The notes beneath the pieces were generated by a model, which did no database searches, was not told where the DNA came from, and saw only the letters and a program-made list of their open reading frames with translations. 64,000 nucleotides of DNA, taken from contig JADKFX010000001.1 in the NCBI GenBank assembly GCA_016717265.1, positions 1,996,501-2,060,500 on the forward strand. The letters are read 5' to 3'. Positions 46,139 to 55,050 of this stretch are shown one piece after another. The DNA comes from Saprospiraceae bacterium. Its GTDB lineage: Bacteria > Bacteroidota > Bacteroidia > Chitinophagales > Saprospiraceae. The translations under genes were made by a program, and so were the position numbers. Within the stretch, counting starts at the first letter, position 1; each line of letters begins with the position of its first letter.

Positions 46139-46578
46139 ATGGACAAAGTGAGAATTGAACCTTTTATGCTAATTGGCATTTCAGTAAGAACCACAAATGA
46201 GAAAAATCAGGCAGCAATAGATATTGCAGCGTTGTGGGGTAAGTTTGTGAATGAAAATATATTGAATGCAATTCCAAACAAAATTGGCAACACTGTGTAT
46301 TCTATTTACACAGATTACGAAAGTGATCATATACAACAATATTGGGTTGCAAAGTGGACAATCTAGATACTATTTCCGATGGAATGATTGGCAAAATGTT
46401 TGATGATGAAGACTGTATGAAACTATCTGCCATAGGTGACTTAATGAAGGGATTGATAGTGAATAAATGGACGGATATTTGGGAAATGGATTTAGAAAGG
46501 ATATTCACAGCAGACTTTGAAGTTTTTGGAGAAAAAGTTCAAAATCCTGGAAACGCAGAAATAGATATTTTAATTTGA
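46139..46578 (+). pseudogene. GyrI-like effector-binding domain gene, split by a frame change
   Basis: The first frame (46139-46366) encodes MDKVRIEPFMLIGISVRTTN..., the opening of a GyrI-like/AraC effector-binding (also called integron-associated effector-binding) domain. It stops early as AKWTI. The second frame (46342-46578) begins LGCKVDNLDTISDG and continues through FTADFEVFGEKVQNPGNAEIDILI, which is the C-terminal half of the same fold; expected junction HIQQYWVLLGCKV-like. The overlap is 25 bp and the frames differ by one base, so a single indel near 46340 is enough. Together they make the normal ~145-residue length. Either a decayed gene or an assembly error. Confidence 0.8.
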
Positions 46579-46964
46579 GTAAAATAGGAAAAATGGTTGA
46601 GCAACTTCAGAACTACTATTTGAATAAAGAAGAACCAAAAAAGAGTTGTCTGCTGGCACTACGTAGTATTATTCTTGAACAAGATACAAATGTAACTGAA
46701 ACGCAGAAGTGGGGAATGCCCTGCTTCTGCTATAAGAAAAAAATGTTTTGCTACTTGTGGACAGATAAAAAAACAGACGAACCTTACATTCTTATGGTTG
46801 AAGGAAAATATCTTGACCACCCAAAATTGGAAGAAGGCAACCGTTCTCGAATGAAAATATTTAGAGTTAATCCAAATAAAGATTTACCCATAAAGACCAT
46901 TGAAAGTATTTTGCAAAAAGCGTTGAACTTATACCGAGCAGGCATAATAAAAGTAAAGGAATGA
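46575..46964 (+). CDS. DUF1801-family protein
   Basis: 129 residues. Starts at TTG (46575) overlapping the previous stop, or at the ATG at 46593; I cannot decide. Contains the DUF1801 pattern: ETQKWGMPCFCYKKKMFCYL, then DEPYILMVEGKYLDHPKLEEGN and a C-terminal Lys-rich helix. Small cytosolic protein of unknown function; members often sit in integron-like gene cassettes. Its stop is 20 bp before a GCCTAAC core at 46984. Confidence 0.85.
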   Translation: MSKIGKMVEQLQNYYLNKEEPKKSCLLALRSIILEQDTNVTETQKWGMPCFCYKKKMFCYLWTDKKTDEPYILMVEGKYLDHPKLEEGNRSRMKIFRVNPNKDLPIKTIESILQKALNLYRAGIIKVKE

Positions 46965-47069
46965 TGCATAGAAATGCACATACGCCTAACGGCAGCATCT
47001 ATTGAAATGGGACTAGGTATCCAGTCAAAATTTTGTTAAATTTTATAGAGTAGATTAGAGAAATAGTTT

Positions 47070-47077
47070 TAAATTTG
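47070..47077 (+). promoter_or_regulatory. Candidate -7 promoter box (TAAATTTG)
   Basis: Matches TAnnTTTG, 19 bp before the ATG at 47096. No -33 box at a usual distance. Confidence 0.35.
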
Positions 47078-47095
47078 AATTAAATAGCAAATGAA

Positions 47096-47959
47096 ATGTC
47101 TAAAATATTTAATCTAATAACTGAAATCATAGTGATTTCATTACTTGCAGTTTCAGGTTTATATGCACAAAAATTAGTGGAGACTGGGAATCGATGGAAT
47201 ATTGCAATTTATCCAACATTTTCACAAAACACTACATCTTACACAGTTAGAATAGGCGAGGATACCATAGTTGGCACTCAAAATTATCATAAAGTATATT
47301 ATTCTTTTGATTCACTAAATACTAATTGGAGTTTTAATCAAATTTATTTGAGGCAGGATTCTACCAAGAAAGTATATTCCAAACAAGGATCAGCAAACGA
47401 AGTGCTGCTTTATGATTTCAATTTACAATTGAAGGATACATTTTCCTTTGATATGTATTGTGTCTTAATTGTTGATAAGATTGATAGCATTTATTTAAAT
47501 AACGGTGAATTGAGAAAACGTTTTAAATTAATTCGAAAAGAAAATCCAAATTTTGGAGAGGAATATTGGATCGAAGGCATCGGAAGTAATTTTGGTCTCC
47601 TTTCTCATTACGGATTTTGCCTTACGGATTATTCTGAAGGATTATTGTGTTTTTATTCAAAGGATGAACTATTATATCCGAAGATACCACCAACTTGTTT
47701 TATAACTTCTATAAGAGAATTCGAGAGAAATTTGTCCATCTATCCTAATCCACTAAATACTGAATTAAATATTTTGGATGATTTTTCACTATTTAATAGT
47801 TTTGAAATTTATAACTCTGGTGGCAGATTCATAAAAAGAGGCAAATTAGAAATCAAATTGACACGGATTGATTTAAATGATTTGGCAAGCGGTTGCTATT
47901 TTATAAAATTGAGTAGTAAAAGTGGGTATAATTTTCCATATAAATTCCTTAAGATTTGA
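47096..47959 (+). CDS. T9SS-exported protein of unknown function
   Basis: 287 residues with a signal peptide (VISLLAVSGLYAQ) and a T9SS type A sorting domain from LSIYPNPLNTELNILDD onward. The region between (about 40-200) is beta-rich with the repeated pattern of a large secreted beta-sandwich and the motif FGEEYWIEGIGSNFGLLSHYG. Function unknown; expected on the cell surface or outside it. Confidence 0.8.
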   Translation: MSKIFNLITEIIVISLLAVSGLYAQKLVETGNRWNIAIYPTFSQNTTSYTVRIGEDTIVGTQNYHKVYYSFDSLNTNWSFNQIYLRQDSTKKVYSKQGSANEVLLYDFNLQLKDTFSFDMYCVLIVDKIDSIYLNNGELRKRFKLIRKENPNFGEEYWIEGIGSNFGLLSHYGFCLTDYSEGLLCFYSKDELLYPKIPPTCFITSIREFERNLSIYPNPLNTELNILDDFSLFNSFEIYNSGGRFIKRGKLEIKLTRIDLNDLASGCYFIKLSSKSGYNFPYKFLKI

Positions 47960-48029
47960 AGGTTTAATTTGAGTTATGAATTTTATAAGCTGCTTAATTT
48001 TATTTACCTTGCATTGTTGGGATATAATA

Positions 48030-48037
48030 TATTTTTG
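48030..48037 (+). promoter_or_regulatory. Candidate promoter (TATTTTTG, with TTG 18 bp upstream)
   Basis: TATTTTTG at -7 with a TTG 18 bp upstream (48009-48011), the usual Bacteroidota spacing, 41 bp before the ATG at 48079. AT-rich context makes a chance match possible. Confidence 0.4.
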
Positions 48038-48078
48038 AATTATTTTATTGTTTTATTTTTTACAATTTAATCAACAGG

Positions 48079-48531
48079 ATGCCTTTTTTAAAATACTTGC
48101 TTTATACCGTATTATTTTCATCTATAAGCGGATGTTGCAATTATGTCGATTGTTCAGGCGATAATTTTGATTTTGTATTTGTTGTGCAAGATACAATTGC
48201 AGATATGGATTTAGTATTTGGTGCAAATAGCATTTATGATAAAAGTAAAATGAAATGTTATTCGGTTTTAGGAAATGATACCATTTATTATGGGATATCA
48301 TTTATTGAGTATCATTCTAGCTTGGTTGATAGTGCTATCAGTATTAATCTATTTCCCGAAGTAAAAAATGAAATTTATTTGGTCTTAGATGCCATGGATA
48401 CGGATACTTTATTTGCCACATACAATTCAAATGACACAAAATGTTGTGGATATATTTCAGAAATAGAAAGCATTACAATTAATTCTAAAAAATTTAAAAT
48501 TAACTATAGGCCTATTTTGATTAGTAAATAA
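48079..48531 (+). CDS. Lipoprotein, function unknown
   Basis: 150 residues. Signal ending in SSISGC (Cys19) directly followed by another Cys (CCNYVDC), then a beta-rich domain with two more cysteines (KCYSVLGNDTIYYGI; DTKCCGYISE). Likely an outer-membrane lipoprotein. No family recognised. Confidence 0.72.
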   Translation: MPFLKYLLYTVLFSSISGCCNYVDCSGDNFDFVFVVQDTIADMDLVFGANSIYDKSKMKCYSVLGNDTIYYGISFIEYHSSLVDSAISINLFPEVKNEIYLVLDAMDTDTLFATYNSNDTKCCGYISEIESITINSKKFKINYRPILISK

Positions 48532-48588
48532 AAGCGATTTTACTATTTTTATTTAAGTTTCATATTTATTCATTTTAAATTGATTCAT

Positions 48589-49275
48589 ATGCATAATTTA
48601 CAAGAAAATAAAGAGCATTTCGGACAAGACCAAATAATTCCATTTTTATGGCTCAGAAGAAGTATCGGACTGCTGGGTATTTTATTTCCATTTGTTATGT
48701 ATTTTGGTTCAAACTATTTTGGAAAATGTGACTGTCCGCTGCATTCTGTTAGTGCTTATTACCATTCGCCAATGCAGAATGTATTTGTAGGCATATTATG
48801 TGTTATTGCAATGTTTTTATTTACTTATAGAGGACCCAAAAAGGAAGACAGCTGGGCGGCAAATTTCGCATGTATCTTTTGTTTAGGTGTTGCCTTTTTG
48901 CCAACGACGCCAGATAATAATCAACCAGACTGTATAGTTTGTTATCAATATCATTTTGGGCTATTGCATAAAATTTCTGCAGTTTCTTTTTTTCTTTGTC
49001 TAAGTTATTTTAGTTTAATTTTATTCCCAAAGACACATGAGGATCAAAAACCAACAGCAGAAAAATTAAATCGCAATATTGTATATCGGGTTTGTGGTTA
49101 TGTAATGCTTGGATGCATGGCCTCTATTGCAATCATTGCAATATTAATCTACTTTAAAATTATTCCGGATATCGATTCTTACGTGTTTTGGTTTGAATGG
49201 ATTGCACTTACATTTTTTGGAATTTCCTGGATTGTCAAAGGTGGATGGTTTCTTCAGGATAAACCTAAAATTTAG
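48589..49275 (+). CDS. Six-span integral membrane protein, function unknown
   Basis: The ATG at 48589 is preferred (the frame is open to a TTG at 48580). About 228 residues with six hydrophobic segments (e.g. LLGILFPFVMYFG, FVGILCVIAMFLFTY, FACIFCLGVAFLP, ISAVSFFLCLSYFSLILF, YVMLGCMASIAIIAILIY, WIALTFFGISWIV). Cysteines cluster in the first and third loops (GKCDCPLH; PDCIVCYQYHFG). Resembles DUF998-type membrane proteins only loosely; function unknown. Confidence 0.72.
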   Translation: MHNLQENKEHFGQDQIIPFLWLRRSIGLLGILFPFVMYFGSNYFGKCDCPLHSVSAYYHSPMQNVFVGILCVIAMFLFTYRGPKKEDSWAANFACIFCLGVAFLPTTPDNNQPDCIVCYQYHFGLLHKISAVSFFLCLSYFSLILFPKTHEDQKPTAEKLNRNIVYRVCGYVMLGCMASIAIIAILIYFKIIPDIDSYVFWFEWIALTFFGISWIVKGGWFLQDKPKI

Positions 49276-49278
49276 TTT

Positions 49279-49286
49279 TAACTTTG
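49279..49286 (+). promoter_or_regulatory. Candidate -7 box (TAACTTTG) before the split 49.3-kb gene
   Basis: TAACTTTG matches TAnnTTTG and lies 23 bp before the ATG at 49309. This supports 49309 as the true gene start, upstream of the frame change. Confidence 0.38.
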
Positions 49287-49308
49287 AATTTTTATAGCTT
49301 CCGAATTT

Positions 49309-49431
49309 ATGGGTTGGTCCATTCTGTTTAAAATTGTTATTGCAATCGTAATTTGTGCTTTGCTTGTGAAATGCATTGAAAAAGAAAGCTCCGGATGGTT
49401 TGGATGGGTGGCTCGATTTGTATTTTCCTGA
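49309..49431 (+). pseudogene. Out-of-frame N-terminal piece (membrane anchor) of the next gene
   Basis: A 40-codon frame, MGWSILFKIVIAIVICALLVK, is a typical N-terminal anchor or signal. The long frame at 49376 has no anchor and starts inside this stretch. The two differ by one base and meet at the run GAAAAAGAAAG near 49378-49388, so one indel in this A-run would fuse them into about 312 residues. Confidence 0.6.
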
Positions 49432-50248
49432 TCAATTTAAAGTAATTTATACACTCACAGAAAATCCAATTAAACAGTTGAGTTTCTCTGTAAAGAATTC
49501 TGTTTTAGCTAGTAAATCGGATAGCTTGTTACAAATTAAAATCAGATGGGATAAACGCTTAGTTGGATTTGGTATTAATAAACTGGAGATTGATAATTCA
49601 TTGATAAAAGCAAAAGCGGAATTAGCAGATACCCGGATACTGTTAGATCAACTTAAATCGAGTGGTTTGCAGAAGTTTAGTTGTTGTATTTATTTAGGGG
49701 ATGTGCGCATACTGATTTTTGAAGAACCAACTTCAAATAAGCGCGCAGAAACCTTGAAGCAATTGTTATCCGTTCTTTCTAAATGGTCAGCAGCCAGTAA
49801 GTACGGCTTGGTCGTCGATTTTATGGAAGCGAAATCGTTTGGCACTGAAGTAGGAGATATCATACCCTTAGTACATTGGCAACAAGGAAGTCCTTGGCAA
49901 CGTCAGAATTCTATACTTTCAATCCAAAACGAACCAGGATATAGTTTTAATCCTGATACTTTTGAGAAAAAATGGCAGTTTAATACAGAATCAGATCGAT
50001 TGCTAAAATGGATAGATCAATCACGACCGGTTGCGTTAAAATGGGCAAAAAGCCATCTGAAAAAGTCAATTGAGCTGCTCTCTGAAGTGGAGTATGCAAT
50101 ACAAGAAAATGGTATGGATGTTCAAATAAAATTTGGCTTCACTCAAAGTTCAGAATCTACCGAACAATCTAATGTTGATGGATATATTGTTGGCATTTAT
50201 GTATTTGATGGAGATCAATTTGAGAATCTAAAGTTTGCACAAGAGTAG
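49376..50248 (+). CDS. Unknown protein, main part of a gene with a probable 5' frameshift
   Basis: 290 codons from a TTG (49376) to the stop; the true start is probably 49309 (see the preceding entry). The sequence opens KKKAPDGLDGWLDLYFPDQFKVIYTL and contains a mixed alpha/beta domain with no catalytic motif I recognise. It has a single Trp-rich segment (LVHWQQGSPWQRQNS). With the upstream anchor it would be a single-span membrane protein with a soluble domain. No family recognised. Confidence 0.65.
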   Translation: MKKKAPDGLDGWLDLYFPDQFKVIYTLTENPIKQLSFSVKNSVLASKSDSLLQIKIRWDKRLVGFGINKLEIDNSLIKAKAELADTRILLDQLKSSGLQKFSCCIYLGDVRILIFEEPTSNKRAETLKQLLSVLSKWSAASKYGLVVDFMEAKSFGTEVGDIIPLVHWQQGSPWQRQNSILSIQNEPGYSFNPDTFEKKWQFNTESDRLLKWIDQSRPVALKWAKSHLKKSIELLSEVEYAIQENGMDVQIKFGFTQSSESTEQSNVDGYIVGIYVFDGDQFENLKFAQE

Positions 50249-50352
50249 ACTCCGGCATGAACAAGACAATTATTAGAGTTATTGTAGGGATTTAATTTTA
50301 TTTCTCATTGTTGAAATCGTCGGAATGTAATCGGGCAATATTGTGATTTGGT

Positions 50353-50383
50353 TTTGGATGATTCCTGGATTTGTTTAACTTTG
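50353..50383 (+). promoter_or_regulatory. Well-formed Bacteroidota promoter (TTTG-N19-TAACTTTG)
   Basis: TTTG at 50353-50356 and TAACTTTG at 50376-50383 are separated by 19 bp, exactly the consensus arrangement. The box ends 22 bp before the ATG at 50406. This is the best promoter in the window. Confidence 0.7.
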
Positions 50384-50405
50384 GAAAAATCTTAGGAAAC
50401 TTTAT

Positions 50406-51953
50406 ATGTCCAATAGAACCATTTTCTTAATTCAGGCTCTTACATTCAGTATGTGTTGTGTAATATCTATATTCACCTATAGCCAAGATGGTTCCTTAGA
50501 TCTCTCCTTTGATCATGATGGGAAAATTACAACAGCAATAGGCAATAATAATGATTTAGGAAATGCAGTGATCATCCAACTTGATGGCAAAATTGTGATC
50601 GGTGGAAAAAGTGGTAGCAATGCAGCACTTGTTCGATATCAAACGAATGGTTCCTTAGATAATACCTTTGGAACAGGTGGTATATTAAATAATATTGGAT
50701 GCTCCAATTTTGCAGGAAATTCTTTAACAATGCAAAGTGATGGAAAACTTTTAGTCGGGGGTTATTGTGGGATTTTTCCTAATTTCGATTTTGCTTTGAC
50801 GCGTTTTCATAGTAACGGAATATTAGATAATACATTTGGCACAAACGGTACCGTGATAACACCTGTTTTAAACGGTGGTGATCAAGGAATGGCAGTGGCC
50901 ATTCAAAGTGACGGAAAAATACTTCAGGGAGGTTATACAGATAATGGTTCCAACAGTGATTTTGCTTTGTTGCGATATCTTGAGAACGGGACCTTGGATT
51001 CTACCTTTGGTAATAATGGGAAAGTAACAACGGCAGTTGGAATCGCCGGTGATATAATACGCAGTATAGTGGTGCAATCGGATGGTAAAATTGTAGTATC
51101 AGGATTTAGTTATACTGCTTCAAGTTTTTCGTATGATTTTGTTTTAGTTCGTTACAATAGTAATGGAAGTATAGATCAAAATTTTGGTTCAGCCGGGGTA
51201 ACAACAACTGCCATCATAAATAGTACCAATGATTATGGCGAATCAATGACCATCCAAGTTGATGGAAAAATTATCGTTGGAGGATATAGTTATACAGGAT
51301 ACTTGCTCCTGGCAAGGTATGATATCCATGGTAAACTAGATAATTCATTTGGAAACAAAGGAACAGTTTCTACATTATTCGGGTGCGCTTATCAAAATAA
51401 ATATTCCATAATATTGCAAAGTGACGGTAAAATTTTAATCGGAGGATATAGTGCTCTCAATAGTCCAGCTTCCGATTTTTCGATCGCACGATATGAATCT
51501 AATGGAGCATTGGATAGTTCTTTTGGTTCGAATGGAATTGTTCGCACTCCTATTGGAAATGGTGATGATATTGCAACTTCAATCGCTATTCAGCCTGATG
51601 GAAAGATTGTATTGGTTGGTAGCTCTTACAATGGTTCAAACTTTGATTTTGCAGCTGTACGTTATAATAATGAGATTACAACAGGGGTTAAAAAGGCAAC
51701 GAATCAAATCTCTAAAATAAAATTATATCCTAACCCTTTTTCCTTAGAAACAAAGTGTCAAGCGGATGTTTCATTCGAAGAGGTATGCCTTACCGTTTAT
51801 GACTTTTCCGGATTCCAAGTAAAGCAACAATTAAATATTTCTGGTAAGTCATTCAAATTAGAACGCGATAATTTACCAGCTGGATTATATTTTATCCGAT
51901 TTACACAAAAGGGGAAGACTATACAATCCGATAAATTAGTCATCATCGACTAA
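50406..51953 (+). CDS. Delta-60 repeat protein with T9SS sorting domain
   Basis: 515 residues: a signal peptide (to about 26), seven delta-60 repeats and a T9SS type A tail. The repeats alternate an [IVM]Q-x-DGKI-[VIL]-xGG block with an N-G-x-[LI]-D-x-[ST/N]-FG-x-x-G block (SLDNTFGTGG, ILDNTFGTNG, TLDSTFGNNG, SIDQNFGSAG, KLDNSFGNKG, ALDSSFGSNG and a first divergent SLDLSFDHDG), which probably close into a seven-bladed propeller. The tail starts at IKLYPNPFSLETK. Expected at the cell surface or secreted; function unknown. Has its own good promoter at 50353. Confidence 0.92.
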   Translation: MSNRTIFLIQALTFSMCCVISIFTYSQDGSLDLSFDHDGKITTAIGNNNDLGNAVIIQLDGKIVIGGKSGSNAALVRYQTNGSLDNTFGTGGILNNIGCSNFAGNSLTMQSDGKLLVGGYCGIFPNFDFALTRFHSNGILDNTFGTNGTVITPVLNGGDQGMAVAIQSDGKILQGGYTDNGSNSDFALLRYLENGTLDSTFGNNGKVTTAVGIAGDIIRSIVVQSDGKIVVSGFSYTASSFSYDFVLVRYNSNGSIDQNFGSAGVTTTAIINSTNDYGESMTIQVDGKIIVGGYSYTGYLLLARYDIHGKLDNSFGNKGTVSTLFGCAYQNKYSIILQSDGKILIGGYSALNSPASDFSIARYESNGALDSSFGSNGIVRTPIGNGDDIATSIAIQPDGKIVLVGSSYNGSNFDFAAVRYNNEITTGVKKATNQISKIKLYPNPFSLETKCQADVSFEEVCLTVYDFSGFQVKQQLNISGKSFKLERDNLPAGLYFIRFTQKGKTIQSDKLVIID

Positions 51954-52141
51954 GTCATATTGCGCGTTTTTATGATCAGGATTTGTTGGAATGATAATAT
52001 TTAATCTTGTTAATAAGGTTGAGCAGATATAGAGTCGTAGAATTCCAAATTGGTATATTCCTTTTATTTGAATAATTTTTATTTTCTGAGGTATTGGTAT
52101 TAAACTAACACTTATATTTAGCATTCAAATAATTCAAAAAA

Positions 52142-53320
52142 ATGTCTATTAAATCTAAAGTCTTGCTTTTAAGTTTGGTCTTTCTTTCCATGTCATGCAA
52201 TCGGTATTTTAATATTCGGGAGTATGTACCCACAGTAGATTTCAGAGGAATTGAAATAAAGAAACTTGAACCCGAAATTGATATTCAACATTTGGCGATT
52301 AAAGGGAAGTTGACTTTAAATTTGAAATTTAGATTTAATAATCCTTATGATACACAATTAACGATTCCTGATCATGATTTTAAATTCTTAATGAAAGATC
52401 GGACAATATCTCAATTGTCTAAAAGAGGTGCATCGTTTATTGTGCCTCCAAAAGGAAGTGTAACACAACGCTATAGTCTGGAATTAGACCTTGATCCGCA
52501 AGGATATTTTAAGGATTTTATGGGAAAAGATAATGTCTATAAATTTGAAAGTACCTTCTATATAAAAGTGGATGATTATGTTCAAAATGTCATCGCACGA
52601 AAAGCAGTTAAGCATATGTTAGGAGGAGACCGTATTACCGTTCCATTTGAAATTACCGATACGCTCCGTTTGCCATTACCACCTCGCATTGCCGCTTCTT
52701 CAGAGAGTTCTTTTATTAAATTTATTGGGGATAATAACCAGCTTAATTTGACTGGATTAAGTCCATTTGTAAATTTATTGCTGAATACTAATGTAAGAGT
52801 GTTTGCTCCATTATTGACAGATTGGGATCGAACGATTAATGTTAATGCTGCAGATTTTATTGTTGCAAGGATGAATGATATAAATCCGATAGCAAATGAA
52901 AGGTGGAATGGGTTTAAAAGTAAATGGAACAATATTAAAGACAATTTAGTGGTTGAATATCCCGGCCCCAATACAACTGGATATAAAATTTATATTCCTT
53001 TTGAATTATATAATCCTAACGAATTTGCAATTGAAGCGGTAATGTTTACTTCTACAGCTATGCTCAATCAGAACTATAGTCCTTACATCGTTGAGTTTAA
53101 AACCTTAGATGGTAATAAAATGATTCAGGCAAAACATTCAAAAAAAGTATATTTAACCTGGCAAACAAATTTTTTTCAGGGTAATATACTTCAAGCTTTT
53201 GGAATCGGAGATCCCCTCATAAGTAACCCAACCTTAAAAGGTCAGATTGGAGTAGATATTGGTTATGGAAATATTCAAATACCGTATCAGTTTACGATCC
53301 CTTTTAAAATTGGCCAATAA
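52142..53320 (+). CDS. Lipoprotein with LEA-like (WHy) domains
   Basis: 392 residues. Signal ending in LSMSC (Cys19). The domain after it reads PEIDIQHLAIKGKLTLNLKFRFNNPYDTQLTIPDHDFKFLM, which is the water-stress/hypersensitive-response (LEA14/WHy) pattern of a strand followed by N-P-x-x-x-[xL] and a hydrophobic strand. A second, similar region (about 250-380: IPFELYNPNEFAIEAVMFTS) suggests two copies. Anchored in the outer or inner membrane; role unknown. Confidence 0.75.
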   Translation: MSIKSKVLLLSLVFLSMSCNRYFNIREYVPTVDFRGIEIKKLEPEIDIQHLAIKGKLTLNLKFRFNNPYDTQLTIPDHDFKFLMKDRTISQLSKRGASFIVPPKGSVTQRYSLELDLDPQGYFKDFMGKDNVYKFESTFYIKVDDYVQNVIARKAVKHMLGGDRITVPFEITDTLRLPLPPRIAASSESSFIKFIGDNNQLNLTGLSPFVNLLLNTNVRVFAPLLTDWDRTINVNAADFIVARMNDINPIANERWNGFKSKWNNIKDNLVVEYPGPNTTGYKIYIPFELYNPNEFAIEAVMFTSTAMLNQNYSPYIVEFKTLDGNKMIQAKHSKKVYLTWQTNFFQGNILQAFGIGDPLISNPTLKGQIGVDIGYGNIQIPYQFTIPFKIGQ

Positions 53321-53373
53321 TGTTTGGCATCGCTAGTGATTCATTTGAAGCACTTAATTAAAATTCTAATATT

Positions 53374-54387
53374 ATGCATTATTTCATAACGAATAGAGAA
53401 ATTCAACAACGCGGAACTAAAGAAGTAATTCGGCCTGATGGAAGAGAACACGCAGGTGATGATTTGCGATTTGGTAGCTATGATATTGAAAATGATGAAT
53501 TTGAGTTATTTCCGGATCCGACGAAAACGAATCAAATAACATACAGTGGTCTAAAAGCGACAAATACCTCAAGTTTAAAAGGCTCAGCGAGATTCTTTAA
53601 AGAACTGTATGATGATTTTCGGAATAAGGAAAATCAAACAAGTGGTAAAAATGATGTATTGTTTTTTATTCATGGATTTAATACAGATCTTAATAGTGTT
53701 CGAAGTAATTTTAAGGAACTACATAAACGTTATGTTTTGAATGAGGAATCACCCATTGGCAGAATAGTGATTTTTACATGGCCTGGTCGAAGTAGTGACT
53801 TGCCCTTACATTACCATGATGATAAAAAAGATGCTGAACGAAGTGGTGAAACATTGGCTCGATGTATGGCTAAATTATTGGATTTTTTTCAAGTCTTTCT
53901 TGCCCGTGAGCGCAATCCATTATGTAAAGGCAAAGTTCATCTTTTAGTTCATTCTATGGGAAATAGGGTACTTAAACAAATGATGATTGAAATGTCAATT
54001 AAGCAAATACCATATCCAGAAATATTTGATCAGATTATCCTGATGGCGGCTGATATTGAGTATAGTATTTTTGAAAAAGGGGAAGCTTTTAATCGATTAA
54101 TTGAGTTGGGAAAAAGAATCCATATTTATTTTCATGAAAAAGATATCGTCCTCGATATTTCAAAATATACTAAGAATTTTAATAATCGTCTGGGTCGATA
54201 TGGCAGGAAACGAAATGACATTGTAAGTCCTGATATTATTGATGTTAACGCCACTGGTGTAAAAGATGACCTTAAGCCCGGTTTACGTACAAATCAACTT
54301 AATCATTGGTATTATTACAGTAGTTCTTTGGTAATTGCCCATGTAATTAAAGTTTTAAATGGAGAGCCGGCGAAAGGGGTTGTTTGA
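53374..54387 (+). CDS. Alpha/beta hydrolase, DUF900 family
   Basis: 337 residues. The DUF900 pattern is clear: VLFFIHGFNTDLNSVRSNFKEL, then IVIFTWPGR, YHDDKKDAERSGETLARCM, and the nucleophile elbow VHLLVHSMGNRVLKQ (G-x-S-x-G form HSMGN). Asp and His of the triad are probably in LMAADIE and HIYFHEKDIV regions. No signal peptide. Probably an esterase or lipase-like enzyme; natural substrate unknown. Confidence 0.88.
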   Translation: MHYFITNREIQQRGTKEVIRPDGREHAGDDLRFGSYDIENDEFELFPDPTKTNQITYSGLKATNTSSLKGSARFFKELYDDFRNKENQTSGKNDVLFFIHGFNTDLNSVRSNFKELHKRYVLNEESPIGRIVIFTWPGRSSDLPLHYHDDKKDAERSGETLARCMAKLLDFFQVFLARERNPLCKGKVHLLVHSMGNRVLKQMMIEMSIKQIPYPEIFDQIILMAADIEYSIFEKGEAFNRLIELGKRIHIYFHEKDIVLDISKYTKNFNNRLGRYGRKRNDIVSPDIIDVNATGVKDDLKPGLRTNQLNHWYYYSSSLVIAHVIKVLNGEPAKGVV

Positions 54388-54411
54388 ATTTATTAGCAAT
54401 TACTAAAATTA

Positions 54412-54433
54412 AGTATCTTAGCCACAGGATACT
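54412..54433. repeat. Small hairpin upstream of the transposase
   Basis: AGTATC (54412-54417) and GATACT (54428-54433) form a 6-bp stem around a 10-nt loop, about 105 bp before the transposase ATG. It could be a left-end recognition hairpin of the element, but I have no second copy to confirm it. Confidence 0.3.
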
Positions 54434-54538
54434 AAATTGATTTAATTTAATTCGTTTTATTCTCAGCGAGTAGATTGTTTTTTTTTGTATTTCTAACACC
54501 CTAATTTTTAATTCTCTCACTATGAAAAACAAAACACT

Positions 54539-55000
54539 ATGGCACATTCGTATCATCAAGTTTACCTCCAGGCTGTTTTTGCTGTAAAATATCGGCAATC
54601 GGTTTTGGATAAATTATGGCGCCCAAAATTACATGGGGTCATTGGAAATCTTATTAATGAAACAGGCTGTAAAGCAATTATTGTAAATGGAGTAGAAGAT
54701 CATATCCATTGCTTTATTGGATTAAGACCTGTGATTTCTATTTCTAATTTAATGCAAATTGTTAAAGGCAAAAGTTCTAAGTACATTAATGACCATCAAC
54801 TTACAAAGCATAGATTTGAATGGCAGGTAGGGTATGGTGTATTTTCATATAGCAAATCACATGTCGAACGAGTATTTAGATATATTGCCAATCAAGAGCA
54901 ACATCATTTAAAACAAAGTTTTAAGAAGGAGTACATTTCATTACTTAATGAGAATAAAGTATCCTTTGAGGAGCAATATATTTTTAAAGAATTGGAATAA
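54539..55000 (+). CDS. tnpA: Y1 (HUH) transposase, IS200/REP-associated type
   Basis: 153 residues. HUH-type single-strand transposase: the metal-binding DHIHCF (His55, His57) and the catalytic tyrosine in YIANQ (Tyr115) with Gln119 four residues later, followed by EQHH. Length and motifs are those of the compact TnpA of IS200/IS605 and of REP-associated tyrosine transposases (RAYT). The gene is complete, no TnpB is present, and it stands directly before an array of palindromes (55051 on), which favours the RAYT type. Such enzymes act on single-stranded hairpin ends. Start ATG 54539. Confidence 0.9.
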   Translation: MAHSYHQVYLQAVFAVKYRQSVLDKLWRPKLHGVIGNLINETGCKAIIVNGVEDHIHCFIGLRPVISISNLMQIVKGKSSKYINDHQLTKHRFEWQVGYGVFSYSKSHVERVFRYIANQEQHHLKQSFKKEYISLLNENKVSFEEQYIFKELE

Positions 55001-55050
55001 TATTTTTGCTTTAGGATGAGAATGGGATTATCAGGGGCATGGGGAAATTC

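Noticed and set aside
53374..54387. Cargo of the transposase element
   Set aside because: The DUF900 hydrolase has no palindromes before it and codon use like its neighbours; nothing ties it to the Y1 element.
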